A stretch of 64,000 nucleotides of DNA from Paralithodes platypus. Lineage: Eukaryota; Arthropoda; Malacostraca; Decapoda; Lithodidae. Location: contig CM064545.1 of the NCBI GenBank assembly GCA_032716605.1, positions 8,330,141 through 8,394,140 on the forward strand, given 5' to 3'. The position numbers and the translations under genes were made by a program. Every line of letters starts with the position of its first letter. Position 1 is the first letter of the stretch. The notes under the pieces were generated by a model. The model ran no database searches. It was given only the letters and a program-made list of their open reading frames with translations, and was not told where the DNA came from. Positions 22,206 through 32,822 of the stretch are shown piece by piece.

Positions 22206-22440
22206 TTGGAAAGGAGTGTGGGGTAATTGTTTAGTGTAGTGAACTGGACAGGAGGAGGAAGGGATGGTGAGAGCTAGTTGGATTACTCTCTGTGTAGGTG
22301 AGACACAAACAGAAACAGTGGTGGAAGCCAGACAAAAGACACAGGAGTTTTGGCACTCCTATCACATGCCTATGAGGCCTCCCCTGGGTATTGGCCTGCT
22401 CGATTGCTGTCTACAATCTACCCTTATAGATTTATAATGC
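22206..22440. other. Short unassigned flank
   Basis: Purine-rich sequence with no motif. It lies between the CR1-like element and the long-TIR element. Confidence 0.4.
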
Positions 22441-22530
22441 CAGAGAGAGAGAGAGAAAGAGAGAGAGGGGTGATTCTCGGTGACTCCCAGTGACTCGTAT
22501 ATAACTCATCCTGACACGCAGTGACTCCTG

Positions 22531-22862
22531 TATTATAGTGGAGCAGATAACTGCAAATTTCAGGAGAATCGTTCATTTCCGGAAACAAGCACCAAATTTG
22601 GCACACATACTCCTTGGGGATTGCTCTTTTGATAAAACCCGTTAGCCACCTAAAAATTCAATATGGCGGCCATTTTTGAAGATGGCCGCCATTGAATATA
22701 CAGAAATATTGCATTTCGCAATAAAATCGCAAAGACTTGTCCTATTTGAATAATCTTGGTGTCAAATCATACATTTTTCACTATGTAGAATCCGAATTTG
22801 GAACCATGGACTTACTCACTAGCTTCCTTGTACCATAATATCAGTCCCGGAATCCTAATATT
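22531..22862. repeat. Left long inverted repeat
   Basis: Pairs with 25750-25436 over about 315-330 bases at roughly 90% identity by eye. It includes the hairpin-forming phrase TATGGCGGCCATTTTTGAAG ... ATGGCCGCCAT near 22662-22692. Confidence 0.9.
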
Positions 22863-23509
22863 CTGCTAAATTAGAGGTTCATGTTACGTCTGACTCGGCT
22901 AAAATGCATGGTAGTGTATATCGTAGTAGTGTTAGAGGTTTAGTATGTGTAGCATCTTCCTGTACAAGGCTTCCAAACTGGACATGACACGATGCGGTGG
23001 GGGGGGGGGGACGTTGAGAGACTTGCAGCGGAAGGTGTAGAGTAGTAGCTCAACAGAGCGGATGTCAACGCACAGCCAGGGCACACTGGTGGCACCGCTG
23101 CTGTGAAACTCAGCATGGGGTTCAGTATCAGCTGCATAATTAGTTTAGTGTAGCTAAATAATTAGTTTAGTGTCCCAAATGCTGTCTAATAAGCCCCGCA
23201 TCAGTTAGCTACTGTAGATTACATGTAGTTTAACATAGATGTTTAGTTAGATAGCCGCGCCTGAATTGACAGGGTGTGCCAGCGCGGGAGAGCCGAGCCA
23301 AGGGTAACGGGGCTTTACATTGCTTTGCATGTAGCTACCTGGATGGTGTACAGATCGCACGGGACTTAAATTATACTGGATGAACGATCGGGCTCGGTAT
23401 AGGTCATATATTTTTATTCCCGAACCTAGTCGTATCCCATACCTTATTGTGCATGATTGTGATCAAGGTGGTAAAAGGATAACCCCTCGGCCTTGATTCA
23501 CTGAATACA

Positions 23510-23650
23510 GATAATGATCATACTGTGATTATCTGTTACATCTGTTATCATAATAACATACAGTGTTATATCATACTGTGATTATCTGTTATATACTGTG
23601 ATTATCTGTTATCTATTTTATCTGTGTTACAGATAATTATCATACTGTAT
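23510..23650. repeat. Short repeats upstream of the Cys-rich gene
   Basis: ATACTGTGATTATCTGTTA is repeated about three times with related ACAGATAAT-TATCAT blocks. It ends 9 bases before the start codon, so it forms the gene's immediate 5' region. Confidence 0.85.
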
Positions 23651-23658
23651 TCACCAAG

Positions 23659-25320
23659 ATGGCAAATACAGATCCAGGCCCGTCTAAATTCCGGACTGAC
23701 TGGAGCAAGTGTTGTCTTTGCGAGAAGAAGAAGAGTGAAGAGCTCAAGTCACCACGTGCACAACAACCACAAGAACATGATGGCTACACTATGATTGCGA
23801 CTACTATTCCCCTCTTTCACGCAATTAATGAGATGCCTATTGTTCTGGATCCAGCCAGACTTTATGATGGTGGTGGCATTGAAGAAACTCTGAGGAGGAA
23901 CAAGGAGCAGTATCACCAAAGTTGTCGCCTTATGTTCAACAACACGAAACAGGAGAGAGCCAGAAAAAGAAGAGCAGAGAGTGCTCAGCCAGTAGTATGC
24001 CAGACCAAGCTGTGTAGAACCAGCCTTGAAGGCCAAACGTGTTTCATATGTGACAAAGAAGCCCCATCCTCTGAACTCAGACAACTTATGACGATGAACC
24101 TCATTAACAGACTTAATGAATGTGCCCAAACTTTACAAGACGGAAAACTTCTTGCAAGACTCAGCGGTGGAGATGCTATAGCACAGGAGCTCAAATACCA
24201 TTTTGCATGCTTGACAGACCTGTACAATAGAGAGAGGACGTACCTCAGAGCCACCAAGAGACTGGAACAGGAACGTGCACCCGAAGAGGATGCCCACCCA
24301 CAGGCATTCTCAGAGCTAGTCACATATCTAGTGGAGACCACCAGATCTGGCGAGGGTCCTGCAGTCTGCCGACTTGCAGACATAGTTCACCTGTATGCCC
24401 AGCGCCTGGAACACCTGGGGTGTTGATGCACCTGCTGTCAACTCCACAAGACTGAAGGAAAAACTGCTGTCAGCAATTCCTGAGTTGGAAGTGCACAAGC
24501 AGGTAAGGGATGTTCTTCTGGCTTTCCAGAAAGATGTGGGCTTTGTCTTGTCAGAAGCCTCTGACTATTATAGTGAAGCTATTATCCTTGGCAAAGCAGC
24601 TAACATCTTGCGAAGACATATGCTGGACCATCGCAGTCAGTGTTCCGAGGCACTTCAGGAGCTAGGTCTGCAGCAGTTGTGGGTTGCCTTTGGCCAAGGA
24701 CAGAACCTGAGGTGGGTTCCTGTACATGACTTGTGTTGCACTCTTGCAGAAAAGAGTAAAGGGATGCTCTTCTTCCATGCCTTCACTGGCTGCGATGTCG
24801 TTTCAGCATTCTGTGGCAGAAGTCTGCTTGGCAAACCTGGGATGTTTGTGATGAGGCTTCCGGTGTCTTCAGCAAACTCAGCCAGTACCCACCGGTAGTT
24901 GATGATGAAGACCTGGAGACCTTGGAGAAGTTCGTGGTCATGATGTACGACAGATCCAGCACAGCTGAAGGTGTCGATGATGCGAGGTTGGACATGTTTG
25001 CTCGGAAGCAGAGGCCGTACGAAGCCATTCGTCCAACCCGAGCAGCACTGAAGCAGCATGTGAAGCGTGCTGCCTACCAGGCGGGCTGGATCTGGAGTCA
25101 GTCAACAGTACGTCAACCAGAAACGCAGACTCCTACCAACAGGGGCTGGACCAAGAAAGGAGATCTGTGGCAGATCGTTTGGACAGAGCTCCCACCCATT
25201 GCAGAGAGTTGCCAGCAGCTGACCAAGTGTGGATGCAAGTCGGAGTGCTGCGGTCAATGCAAATGCTACTGCTTTGGTCTGACCTGCACGGCACTGTGCA
25301 GCTGCAGATGCGAGGTTTAG
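23659..25320 (+). pseudogene. Cys-rich protein of the long-TIR element, frameshifted
   Basis: The start ATG has a good context (CCAAGATGG). The N-terminus has CCLCEKKK and YHQSC, a probable zinc-binding pair, then a second CFIC. The frame ends at 24426 and resumes one base off at VDAPAVNSTRLKEKLLSAIP. It continues through LLAFQKDVG and FFHAFTGCDVVSAFCG (about 24770), then shifts again near 24822 into AWQTWDVCDEASG. It ends with a cysteine cluster (KCGCKSECCGQCKCYC, then LCSCRC) reminiscent of CXC-type motifs. From memory, this combination marks a large multi-copy family of invertebrate predicted proteins, whose middle region seems to be missing between ILRRHMLDH and HAFTGCD. Its place inside inverted repeats suggests a transposition protein, which is inference. 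Two one-base shifts make it non-functional. Confidence 0.65.
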
Positions 25321-25435
25321 AAGCGTTGTAGTATACTCATCCAGGCAGCAAGACAATAAGTGACAAACAAGTATAGGCCTACTGCCTACATGTACATCCA
25401 ATAATATATCGGACTGATGGTGCCTATGATATGGG

Positions 25436-25750
25436 CACTTTTTACCCTAATTATGATTCCGGGACTAATATTATGGTACAAGGAAGCTAGTGAGTAAATC
25501 CATGGTTCCAAATTCGGATTCTACATAGTGAAAAATGTATGATTTGACACCAAGATCATTCAAATAGGACAAGTCTTTGCGATTTTATTGCGAAATGCAA
25601 TGTTTCTGTATATTCAATGGCCGCCATCTTGAATTTGTAGGTGGCTAATGGGTTTTATCAAAAGAGCAATCCCCAAGGAGTATGTGTGCCAATTTTGGTG
25701 CTTGTTTCCAGAAATGAACGATTATTCCAGTTATCTGCCCCACTATTACT
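25436..25750. repeat. Right long inverted repeat
   Basis: Reverse complement of 22531-22862. It lacks the second half of the small internal hairpin present in the left arm. Confidence 0.9.
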
Positions 25751-25999
25751 CGTACCGACTCGTATATTGCACTAATCCGAAAACGACCGTTATTTTTAAT
25801 ATTTACAATAACTCGCACTTCCTTCGCGGTTTTATCCTGGTGACTCCTGGTAACTCTCAGTGACTCCTTGTGACTCGCAGGTACACTCCCGCTGACTTCT
25901 ACTCTGTCGTGAGGGCACATGGAACTTTGGACACTCGCGGTCATATTTGCAGGAATCACCAGGAGTCATCACTCCCAGTGATTCTTGGCCGCACTGCTG

Positions 26000-26985
26000 A
26001 CTGTGTGAGGGCCCCTTAAGTGAAAGGAATGTGGAGGGAAAGAGAGAGGGTGGAGGCTAGTGAAAGGAATTAATAGGATGAGGTGGAAAGTAAACTAAGA
26101 ATGGCAAAGAAAGGAAATTAATTGAAGGGAGAATGATCGGAGAGGAAGGGGAGGAGAGAATAAGAGAAAAGAAAAAAAGGGGGTAGGAAAGATAGATGAC
26201 AGGCAGATGGGGAGGGAACGGAGGGGAAGGGTCTGAAGGTCATATTTTTTCGCTCGGATCGAAAGCACACTTTATAATTTATCAATACCCTATATAAACA
26301 GTATATTCTGCATAATACCAATTCATCATAATTAAGGAGAGTATGAATATCCTAAAATTACCTAATACAACGGCAAAAATATTTCATGAACGAAATCTTT
26401 AACTTTGCCCAAAAAGAATGTACGACCTTGTGGAAATGAGCGATACTCTGTGCTTCCCACCCATTGATATTCATTATGATAATTCATTTTATTGCACGAA
26501 CAATTCATGGGTATTATCATACAGATACAAAGGGGAGAGGGTAGGGACACATACTAGGTAAATGAAACAAGCTTACATATTTTTGTACGGACTTCTTGTA
26601 TTATTTATATTGAGACTGAACAAAGTGAAAATATGAAGGAAGATCAAGTGTTTGAAACGTGATTGTGCTGAACACTGCCACACTGGCGGAGGTCATGTAT
26701 AATAACTGAGTGTAGTATTGTGACACATGCACGCTTGACAGTATCGTTTTAAGTACAACATCGTGACATTATGAAATATTTAAGTCCGACAGAGATAACA
26801 TCAGTGGGAAACGCATGATGTGTTGGAACTATGGTAAATTTACAATATTTCAACAGGAATGGTTCTGTACTAAATGATATACTGCCAGGCATAATCTTCC
26901 AGAAACTCTATAATAGGCCTATAATACTAGTCACGTACTTCTGACTGTGTATGTGTAACATAATCAATGAAATAATGAAATAATA
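26000..26985. other. No recognisable gene
   Basis: Purine-rich GGAGAGAGGG-type sequence to about 26240, then AT-rich DNA without structure that I can name. Confidence 0.55.
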
Positions 26986-27790
26986 ATGAAATATACACCA
27001 CCTGCATCATTGTTAGGACTGTTATTAATCAAAGTAGTTTTGACAGTATTTTCGTAATTAAATACTACATTTGTGTTCAAATACTTGAGAAATGTTGCAA
27101 GTGGTGTAAATTAATCGTGATAGGGCAACACTAATAAATTTTTCTTTGAAATGGGAGCTTTATTACCTACATTATAAAAGTTTTTTTCGGCTTTGGCTAA
27201 ACTTAGATTAACAATACTTTCAGGGTAGCTTAGGGTTTTGGCTAGATTATATATTTGTTCGTATTCATTGTCAATAAATTATGTGTTAGATATTATCCTT
27301 AATGCTCTTAGAAATATATCTGAGAACATTGACATTTTGACCTTAATATGATGGTTGGAGAAAAAATTAATATAAGAGTCTACTAGAGTTGGTATTCTAT
27401 ATATATACCTTAAATTTCAAATGACCATCATATTAAGGTCAAAATTTAAATTCCTCAGATATGTTTCTAAGAGCATTAATTATATAACCCATAATATATT
27501 GACAATGCATACGAACAAATATATAATCTAGCCAAAACCCTAAGCTACCCTGAAAGTATTGTTAATCGAAGCTTAGCCAAAGCCGAAAAAAAAACTTCTA
27601 TAATGTAGGTAATAAAGCTCCCTTTTCAAAGAACATTGTATTCGTGTTGCCCTATCACGATGAATTTACACCACTTGCAACATCTCTCAAGTATTTGAAC
27701 ACAAATGTAGTATTTAATTACGAAAACACTGTAAAAACTAGTTTGATTAATAACAGTCCTAACAATGATGCAGGTGGTGTATATTTCATT
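26986..27790. repeat. Large inverted duplication of a Penelope-like 3' region
   Basis: Arms 26986-27355 and 27422-27790 are reverse complements with small differences around a 66-base spacer. The right arm is collinear with the GIY-YIG region that continues to 28116. The left arm is the same sequence inverted. Inverted truncated copies are common for PLEs. Confidence 0.9.
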
Positions 27791-28116
27791 TCATGTAAGG
27801 TGTGCAATCATAATTATACAGTATACTGTATATAGGACAAACTGGAAAATGATTAAAGGACAGAGTTAAGCAACACCGACAATCAGTAATGACAGAACAA
27901 AAATCTAATGGTATTTTTATGCACAGAAATAGACATGACCATAATGTGAACTGGGATGGAGCTAAAATTATCTATTGGGCAGGCTGCTATTTAGAAAGAC
28001 TTTTTGCTGAGTTCGCCTTGATCAGATCATATAACAACACTATAAATCTAACCGATGAACTGTACAAAATAGATAACAAAACAAAAAATCACCTCGAAAA
28101 TGATAACATAAAATGA
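27644..28116 (+). pseudogene. Penelope-like GIY-YIG endonuclease remnant
   Basis: GGVYFISCKVCNHNY corresponds to the GIY half of the domain. After a 14-base insertion built on ACAGTATACTGT, the sequence resumes with IGQTGK (the YIG half), a TGA codon, then LKDRVKQHRQSV and HNVNWDGAKIIYW with FAEFALIRSYNNTINL to the stop at 28116. The domain order is that of PLE C-termini. The insertion and stop disable it. The reverse transcriptase portion is not present upstream on this strand. Confidence 0.85.
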
Positions 28117-29366
28117 TCAAGAAATAGATGTCCAGTAAATTAGTACATCTGTTGTTGACCTCTGACCTTTTGGTGAGGTCAATAAGTCAGGTAAACCTCT
28201 CAGGTAGCCTACACGTGTTTTTACTATTTGTTTACCTGTTAATGATGTGTTTCGATATGTACTCTTTATACTGTATGTATTGTTACGCTGGCCAGCTTGC
28301 CAGAATGTGCTCGTACTCGCTAGCGCTCGCCAGGGCAGTGGAATGGGCTATAATAATCGTAGAACGATGTTCTTTCTTTCTTAGTATTCATGTAGTCACA
28401 GCCAGATCAGTGGTGGTCTTTGTTCTTGTCTGTGACACATGGAAGTATTTTATATCAGTAATAGAGTATAAGATATGCAGTGTGAAGTTAAGGAGAAAGA
28501 GCGAGGTAGGCAGCGAGGTTGTATTATGTGCGTGTGTATGAACGTGTGCCTCCCTCGGTCGCGCAGGCTTTCCCACGCTCTTGATTGGCTGGCGGGCCTG
28601 GCGCGTCCTAGGACGCTTGCATTTAATGACGTAGTGGTCTGTGATTGGGTGCCGCTGTCCTAGTGTTTGGTGCTGGGGAAATCCCCGCCGCGTATCTCCT
28701 TAGAGCTTGGCATAGCGTGCTTGGTCCTAGACGTCCCTTGCAATCTGTCCCCCAATCTAACCCCCTGTACTACTGTTTCTGTCTCTGAACTTCTTCTTTT
28801 CCATTTCTTCTCATCTTTATTCAATTACTTATCCCTTCTGGTTCTGCATACGACTTCCATAGTCGGCCAGTCGTATTAACAGCACCAGTTCTCACATATA
28901 TATTTTGCACTAGCTTTAGGGATTATTAGTCATAGTCACATGAGTCATATTATCATTGGGTGCTTCTAATTATTGAGTTGTTCTTTGTTACTATTTAATG
29001 CTAGACAGTGGAGGGTATCTTTAGTCGTTGTCTGAGTTATGTACATGGCAAGTCAGAGCCTGTACGACTTCGACGGAGCTTGGTGCCTGTAACCCTTGTG
29101 CATATTTCTCCTTTGCGAGTGTAGCCGTATACAAGCGAAGGGCTTTTGCCTACACTTTCTTGTATGCTCGCTACCTCATTGTGTTGACCTTTGTGGAGCG
29201 CCAGGGTAAGACCAGATACTTGAGATCTGGACTTACCAAGAGAGCCTTCTAGTCACTTAACGTAACATAAGGGAAATCTGTTCAAGGGGAGACAGTAGGC
29301 TACGAGCTTGCTTGCCCTCTGCCTAGCCTCCTGGTACCTTTTTTTCCGCTGCTAGACTTTATTAGT

Positions 29367-29372
29367 AATAAA
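29367..29372 (+). terminator. Polyadenylation signal AATAAA in the LTR
   Basis: An AATAAA hexamer in the LTR, placed as expected for 3' end formation of the element transcript. Confidence 0.45.
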
Positions 29373-29836
29373 GACAGCATTGTGTTTATTAACTTTAACT
29401 GTGTATGCTTTATGAATTCACGTATTATTTTAGCCTAGGTTGATGCTTGGTGCACAACCCAGTATGGCTGTTACTTTGGCTAAGGAAGTACTATTTTGAG
29501 TGGTTATTATTAGTGCTGTCACAGAGTTGTTGCACTCCCTTGTTATATATATAATCATGTATCCTACTTATTGGTGTATTTAAGATACACGCTTTGGTGT
29601 CCTGCCCCTGCATTATTTCTGTTCTATATTAACGAGCATATTAGAGCATCAAACGTTTTCAGAAGATTCCATATCTGTTTGCTGTAGGACTAGACTTTCA
29701 GTGTTTTCATAGAGCATTGAAGAGTTTAGTGTTGAGTACAGACTCACACTAAAGTTAACGTATGCATATATTTCTTTATTAAATCTTGTTATAGTTTATT
29801 CAAGCATTGTTATTACTTAAGAGCATTTTATTAACG

Positions 29837-30355
29837 TTGTTGTTGTTGTTCCCCAAGCTGCCTGGCCGAACAGCCCCAAGGCCCCGAGCAATTCCAAGGC
29901 CATAACTGAGTGCCCCCACAGAACCCTCCCCGCCGACCAAAATAAAGCCTGGGTGACCGAAGCCACTCCATGGCGGGGGGCTGAGGAGGGTGTGGAAACG
30001 CCCGGGAAACCAAAGCCCCACCCAGGGCCCTGTGCCCCTCAGCAATTATGAAGAGAAAGTTGAGGGGCAAGGGAAAAATGTGACGCTTTGGTTTCCAATC
30101 TTGGTAGATTGGGAGGTCAATCCACTGAAGAGACGCCGTCACTTGAGATCTAGAAAATATATAAGTTAAAGGAAAAGTCAGAGTAAGCTATGGGTATGGC
30201 AGAGATTGCTCAACTCTCACTCTGATAGACCAGCCCATCACCACATGACTAGAACCCAATCCTCTCAGCATCAGCTAGGAAAGGCCCTAGAAAGCCACCT
30301 TGGGCGGGGGGATAGCTCCCCTATTTCAACCCCTTTCAGGGTTGGGCATCCGCCC
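29837..30355 (-). mobile_element. Retroposon inserted in the LTR, 11-bp target duplication
   Basis: TTTTATTAACG occurs at 29826-29836 and 30356-30366. The minus-strand 3' end is an (AAC)n tail (29837-29850). The GC-rich body has a box B-like GGGTTCTAGTC but no convincing box A. It could be a SINE or the 3' end of a longer LINE. A 103-codon open frame inside has no similarity that I know. Confidence 0.85.
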
Positions 30356-30607
30356 TTTTATTAACGTAAAGTACTCCTGTTGTGAGTAGGCTTTGCCGTC
30401 ACCGGAAAGCCTTTGTAGAAGTGCACTAAAACCCAGTTAATTGATACCCCGTTATCCAGTAGATTAACTCTGGAGGGTTTAAGTGTTATGTTCACCGGCG
30501 TAATAGTTCGAGGGTTTGGAATTAGCGTACCGTTGTTGCAGACATAGCCTATCATCTAGTCCATTATTAAGTGCCCTTGTTTATTTCGTAGTGCCGGTCG
30601 TAACAAA

Positions 30608-30625
30608 TGGTGACCTTGCCAGGAT
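30608..30625 (+). promoter_or_regulatory. Primer-binding site
   Basis: TGGTGACCTTGCCAGGA starts with TGG two bases after the LTR end, as needed to pair with a tRNA 3' CCA. I cannot name the tRNA. Confidence 0.6.
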
Positions 30626-30863
30626 ATAGTGAACTGAATATTGCATTTTTTTTTTTGAGAAATCTTATTGCCATTGGGGGTTGAATTTATTTCTCGCATT
30701 ATTGGCAGTGGACATTGTTTTGAGGATATATAGAACTTGTTGGAGTTTATTGGTGACCTAGTATTGCACTCAAGAACATCTTCGAATATTTTTTGTGAAT
30801 AAAGCTACGCGAGAGTTTGGCTACTTTTGTCTTGACTGGAGAATTTTTTTTGTTGACTCCATC

Positions 30864-32645
30864 ATGTCATTGGACGGGTCTGAACATAGTAAGGGCACAG
30901 TGCGAGAGACAGGCAAGGAGGTGGAGAAGGTGGAGTTGTTAAACGGCGTTCGGGTGGTGAACAGTGAGGAGGATGCTCGGATTTTTTTGGAGGAGCCTGT
31001 GTCGGCGGACCGGGTGTCGGGGCTGGACCGGTACGGACTGCAGTGTGTAGCCACGGGCTTAGGGTTGTCCGGTACTAGCGGTTTGTTGAGAGGTGAGCTG
31101 GTTACCTGGGTGCTCGGTGGGGTGCATGGGGCTTCGGGTGGAGCGGGAGCTGGGGCACCTTCGACCCAGCCCCCATTCCACTCGACTCCTATCATGGCGC
31201 CCCCTCGGGCTCCGGAGCCGGGTACGTTCCCGCAGGCCGATGGCCGCTGGCGGTTGGGTATGCCTCTAGGTGATTCACGGGGTGGGTCCTCAATAGTAGC
31301 ACCCCCTCCTCAGGGTTTGTCTTCCGAGATGTTGTTTCAGCTCGAGCTCGCCAAACTTAAGCAGCAAGAGCGACAGGCTGAGCTTGAGCAGCGAAAGTAT
31401 GAGGCTGAGCTCGAGCAGCGGCAGCGAGAGGCTGAGCTCAAGCAGCGAGAGGTTGAGCTTAGGTTTGAGTCTGAAAGGTATTGTGCCGATGTTGATCTAG
31501 AGAAAACTCGTGTAGAGGTGACAAGGAACCGGGTCGTCCAGGGGGGTCGAGCCCATGACCAGTCCCTGTCGCATCTACTAAAGTTGGTTCCAGTGTTTGA
31601 TGGGTTAGGAGTTACCGAATTCTTTCTCCGGTTCGAGAAAAAGTGCCAGGAGCACCAATGGCCCGAGGAGAAGTGGGCAGCCCTTGTTTCGTCACGTTTG
31701 ACGGGGAAAGCACTCAAGGCGTATGATGTTTTGCCCCTAGATTCCTGCGTGAATTATGAGGCGCTGAAAGAGGCTCTCCTGAGGGTGTATGAGTTGCAGC
31801 CAGAGACCTGTAGGCTGAAATTTAGGGCTGTTCCAAAAAGAAAGGAGAGTACTTTCCAGGAACACGCTAGAGAGCTGTCAGATGCATTTGAGAATTGGTT
31901 AAGATCGGAGAAGGCAACTACTTTTGATGCAGTGAAACAATTAGTGTTGTTAGAGCAATTTTTTAAATGTACTGGCAGTGACTTGACTCTTAACCTGAAA
32001 GAAAAACATCCAAAAACTCTGCAGGAGGCGGCTGAGCTGGCTGACCTCAGGTTGTCATTGATTCGTGGGTGCGGGTCTGCACAGAGAGCTGAGGCAGGTA
32101 ACAAGGGGCGTACCACTCCACCCCCCCGAATTAATGACACAAATAATTATCCATTTAAGAGTACTGTTGGCAATTATGATCCCAAGTCGAAACCCTTCCC
32201 GTTAAAGAAAGGCCAGGGCCCTTACCCACCTCAGGGGAAGTCCAAGAGTGAAGTGGAATGTTTCAAATGTCATAAGAAGGGGCATATTGCGCGCTCATGT
32301 CCGAGCACAGCGCCTACAGCAGTGGTGTCACTAGTGAGCAACATTGGCGTGTCTTTGAGGTCTTCCGCGTTTGCCCGGGGTAAACAGTCGGTTGCGAAGT
32401 CATCGCCGGTGCAGAAGCAGCAGGAGGGCTCGTCACCCGTCCGAGATGTTTTTTGTGGTCATAGGGGGCACGACACTGTGAGGTGGGCTGGTGTGGAGCA
32501 TAGGCTTGAGTTGTTGCGTGATACGGGCGCTTCCAAGACACTTGTTAAGAATTTCACTGGCAAGCCTATTAACGCGGCTCGGGTTGTGGTGGTTCAAGGC
32601 ATCAATGCTACGCGGTCTTACCTGCTGGTCAGAGTAGAGCTTTAG
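30864..32645 (+). CDS. Gag polyprotein with protease start, LTR retrotransposon
   Basis: Gag forms the particle that packages the element RNA. I start at ATG 30864 (MSLDGSEHSKG), the first ATG in a long open frame (593 codons). A Glu/Gln-rich coiled coil spans residues ~155-222 (KLKQQERQAELEQ repeats). A capsid-like, SCAN-type helical domain follows at ~231-402 (FFLRFEKKCQEHQWPEEKW, LSDAFENWL). A CCHC zinc knuckle lies at ~464-480 (CFKCHKKGHIARSC). An aspartic-protease active site LLRDTGASKT lies at ~550. The frame ends at TAG 32643-32645 inside the protease. No polymerase or integrase follows, so the element is truncated. Confidence 0.88.
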   Translation: MSLDGSEHSKGTVRETGKEVEKVELLNGVRVVNSEEDARIFLEEPVSADRVSGLDRYGLQCVATGLGLSGTSGLLRGELVTWVLGGVHGASGGAGAGAPSTQPPFHSTPIMAPPRAPEPGTFPQADGRWRLGMPLGDSRGGSSIVAPPPQGLSSEMLFQLELAKLKQQERQAELEQRKYEAELEQRQREAELKQREVELRFESERYCADVDLEKTRVEVTRNRVVQGGRAHDQSLSHLLKLVPVFDGLGVTEFFLRFEKKCQEHQWPEEKWAALVSSRLTGKALKAYDVLPLDSCVNYEALKEALLRVYELQPETCRLKFRAVPKRKESTFQEHARELSDAFENWLRSEKATTFDAVKQLVLLEQFFKCTGSDLTLNLKEKHPKTLQEAAELADLRLSLIRGCGSAQRAEAGNKGRTTPPPRINDTNNYPFKSTVGNYDPKSKPFPLKKGQGPYPPQGKSKSEVECFKCHKKGHIARSCPSTAPTAVVSLVSNIGVSLRSSAFARGKQSVAKSSPVQKQQEGSSPVRDVFCGHRGHDTVRWAGVEHRLELLRDTGASKTLVKNFTGKPINAARVVVVQGINATRSYLLVRVEL

Positions 32646-32820
32646 GTGGACGGTGTGACACGAGAGTTGGATGTGGGGGTTGTGGAGAAGTTGCCATTTG
32701 AGGGGGTCGACCTCCTTCTCGGTAACGACTTTGCGGTGTTCACTTCCGAGGTTACACCCTTAGTCGTTGCCGAGAGGGCGGCCGACACGAGTAGGGAGGG
32801 GCAAGAGTGGCAAGAGTATA
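32646..32820 (+). pseudogene. Rest of the protease domain after an in-frame TAG
   Basis: The same frame continues past the stop with LDVGVVEKLPFEGVDLLLGN, which matches the second conserved half of retroelement proteases (the hydrophobic-Gly-Asn/Asp motif). Similarity ends at about 32815, where AT-rich DNA begins. The stop is either a mutation or a readthrough point, and I cannot tell which. Confidence 0.65.
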
Positions 32821-32822
32821 TA

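Larger units (their letters stand above)
22440..25995. mobile_element. Unclassified DNA element with long terminal inverted repeats
   Basis: Inverted arms (core 22531-22862 and 25436-25750) flank a broken Cys-rich gene. The outer ~200 bases on the right carry many GTGACTC-like words and end in TGTGAGGGCCCC. The left outer edge is blurred by a (GA)n run (22443-22467), so the exact boundary and target duplication are not clear. The superfamily is undetermined by eye. Confidence 0.7.
28281..30605 (+). mobile_element. 5' long terminal repeat of an LTR retrotransposon
   Basis: It begins TGTTACG and ends CGTAACA, a perfect short inverted terminus of LTR type. A TGG primer-binding site follows after two bases. 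An AATAAA lies at 29367. After removing the 519-bp retroposon plus one target copy, the LTR is about 1.8 kb. No second LTR is visible in the window, so the call rests on termini, primer site and the following gag. Confidence 0.7.

Noticed and set aside
29831..30142. Minus-strand 103-codon frame as a gene
   Set aside because: It lies inside the retroposon with target duplications and has no recognisable domain.
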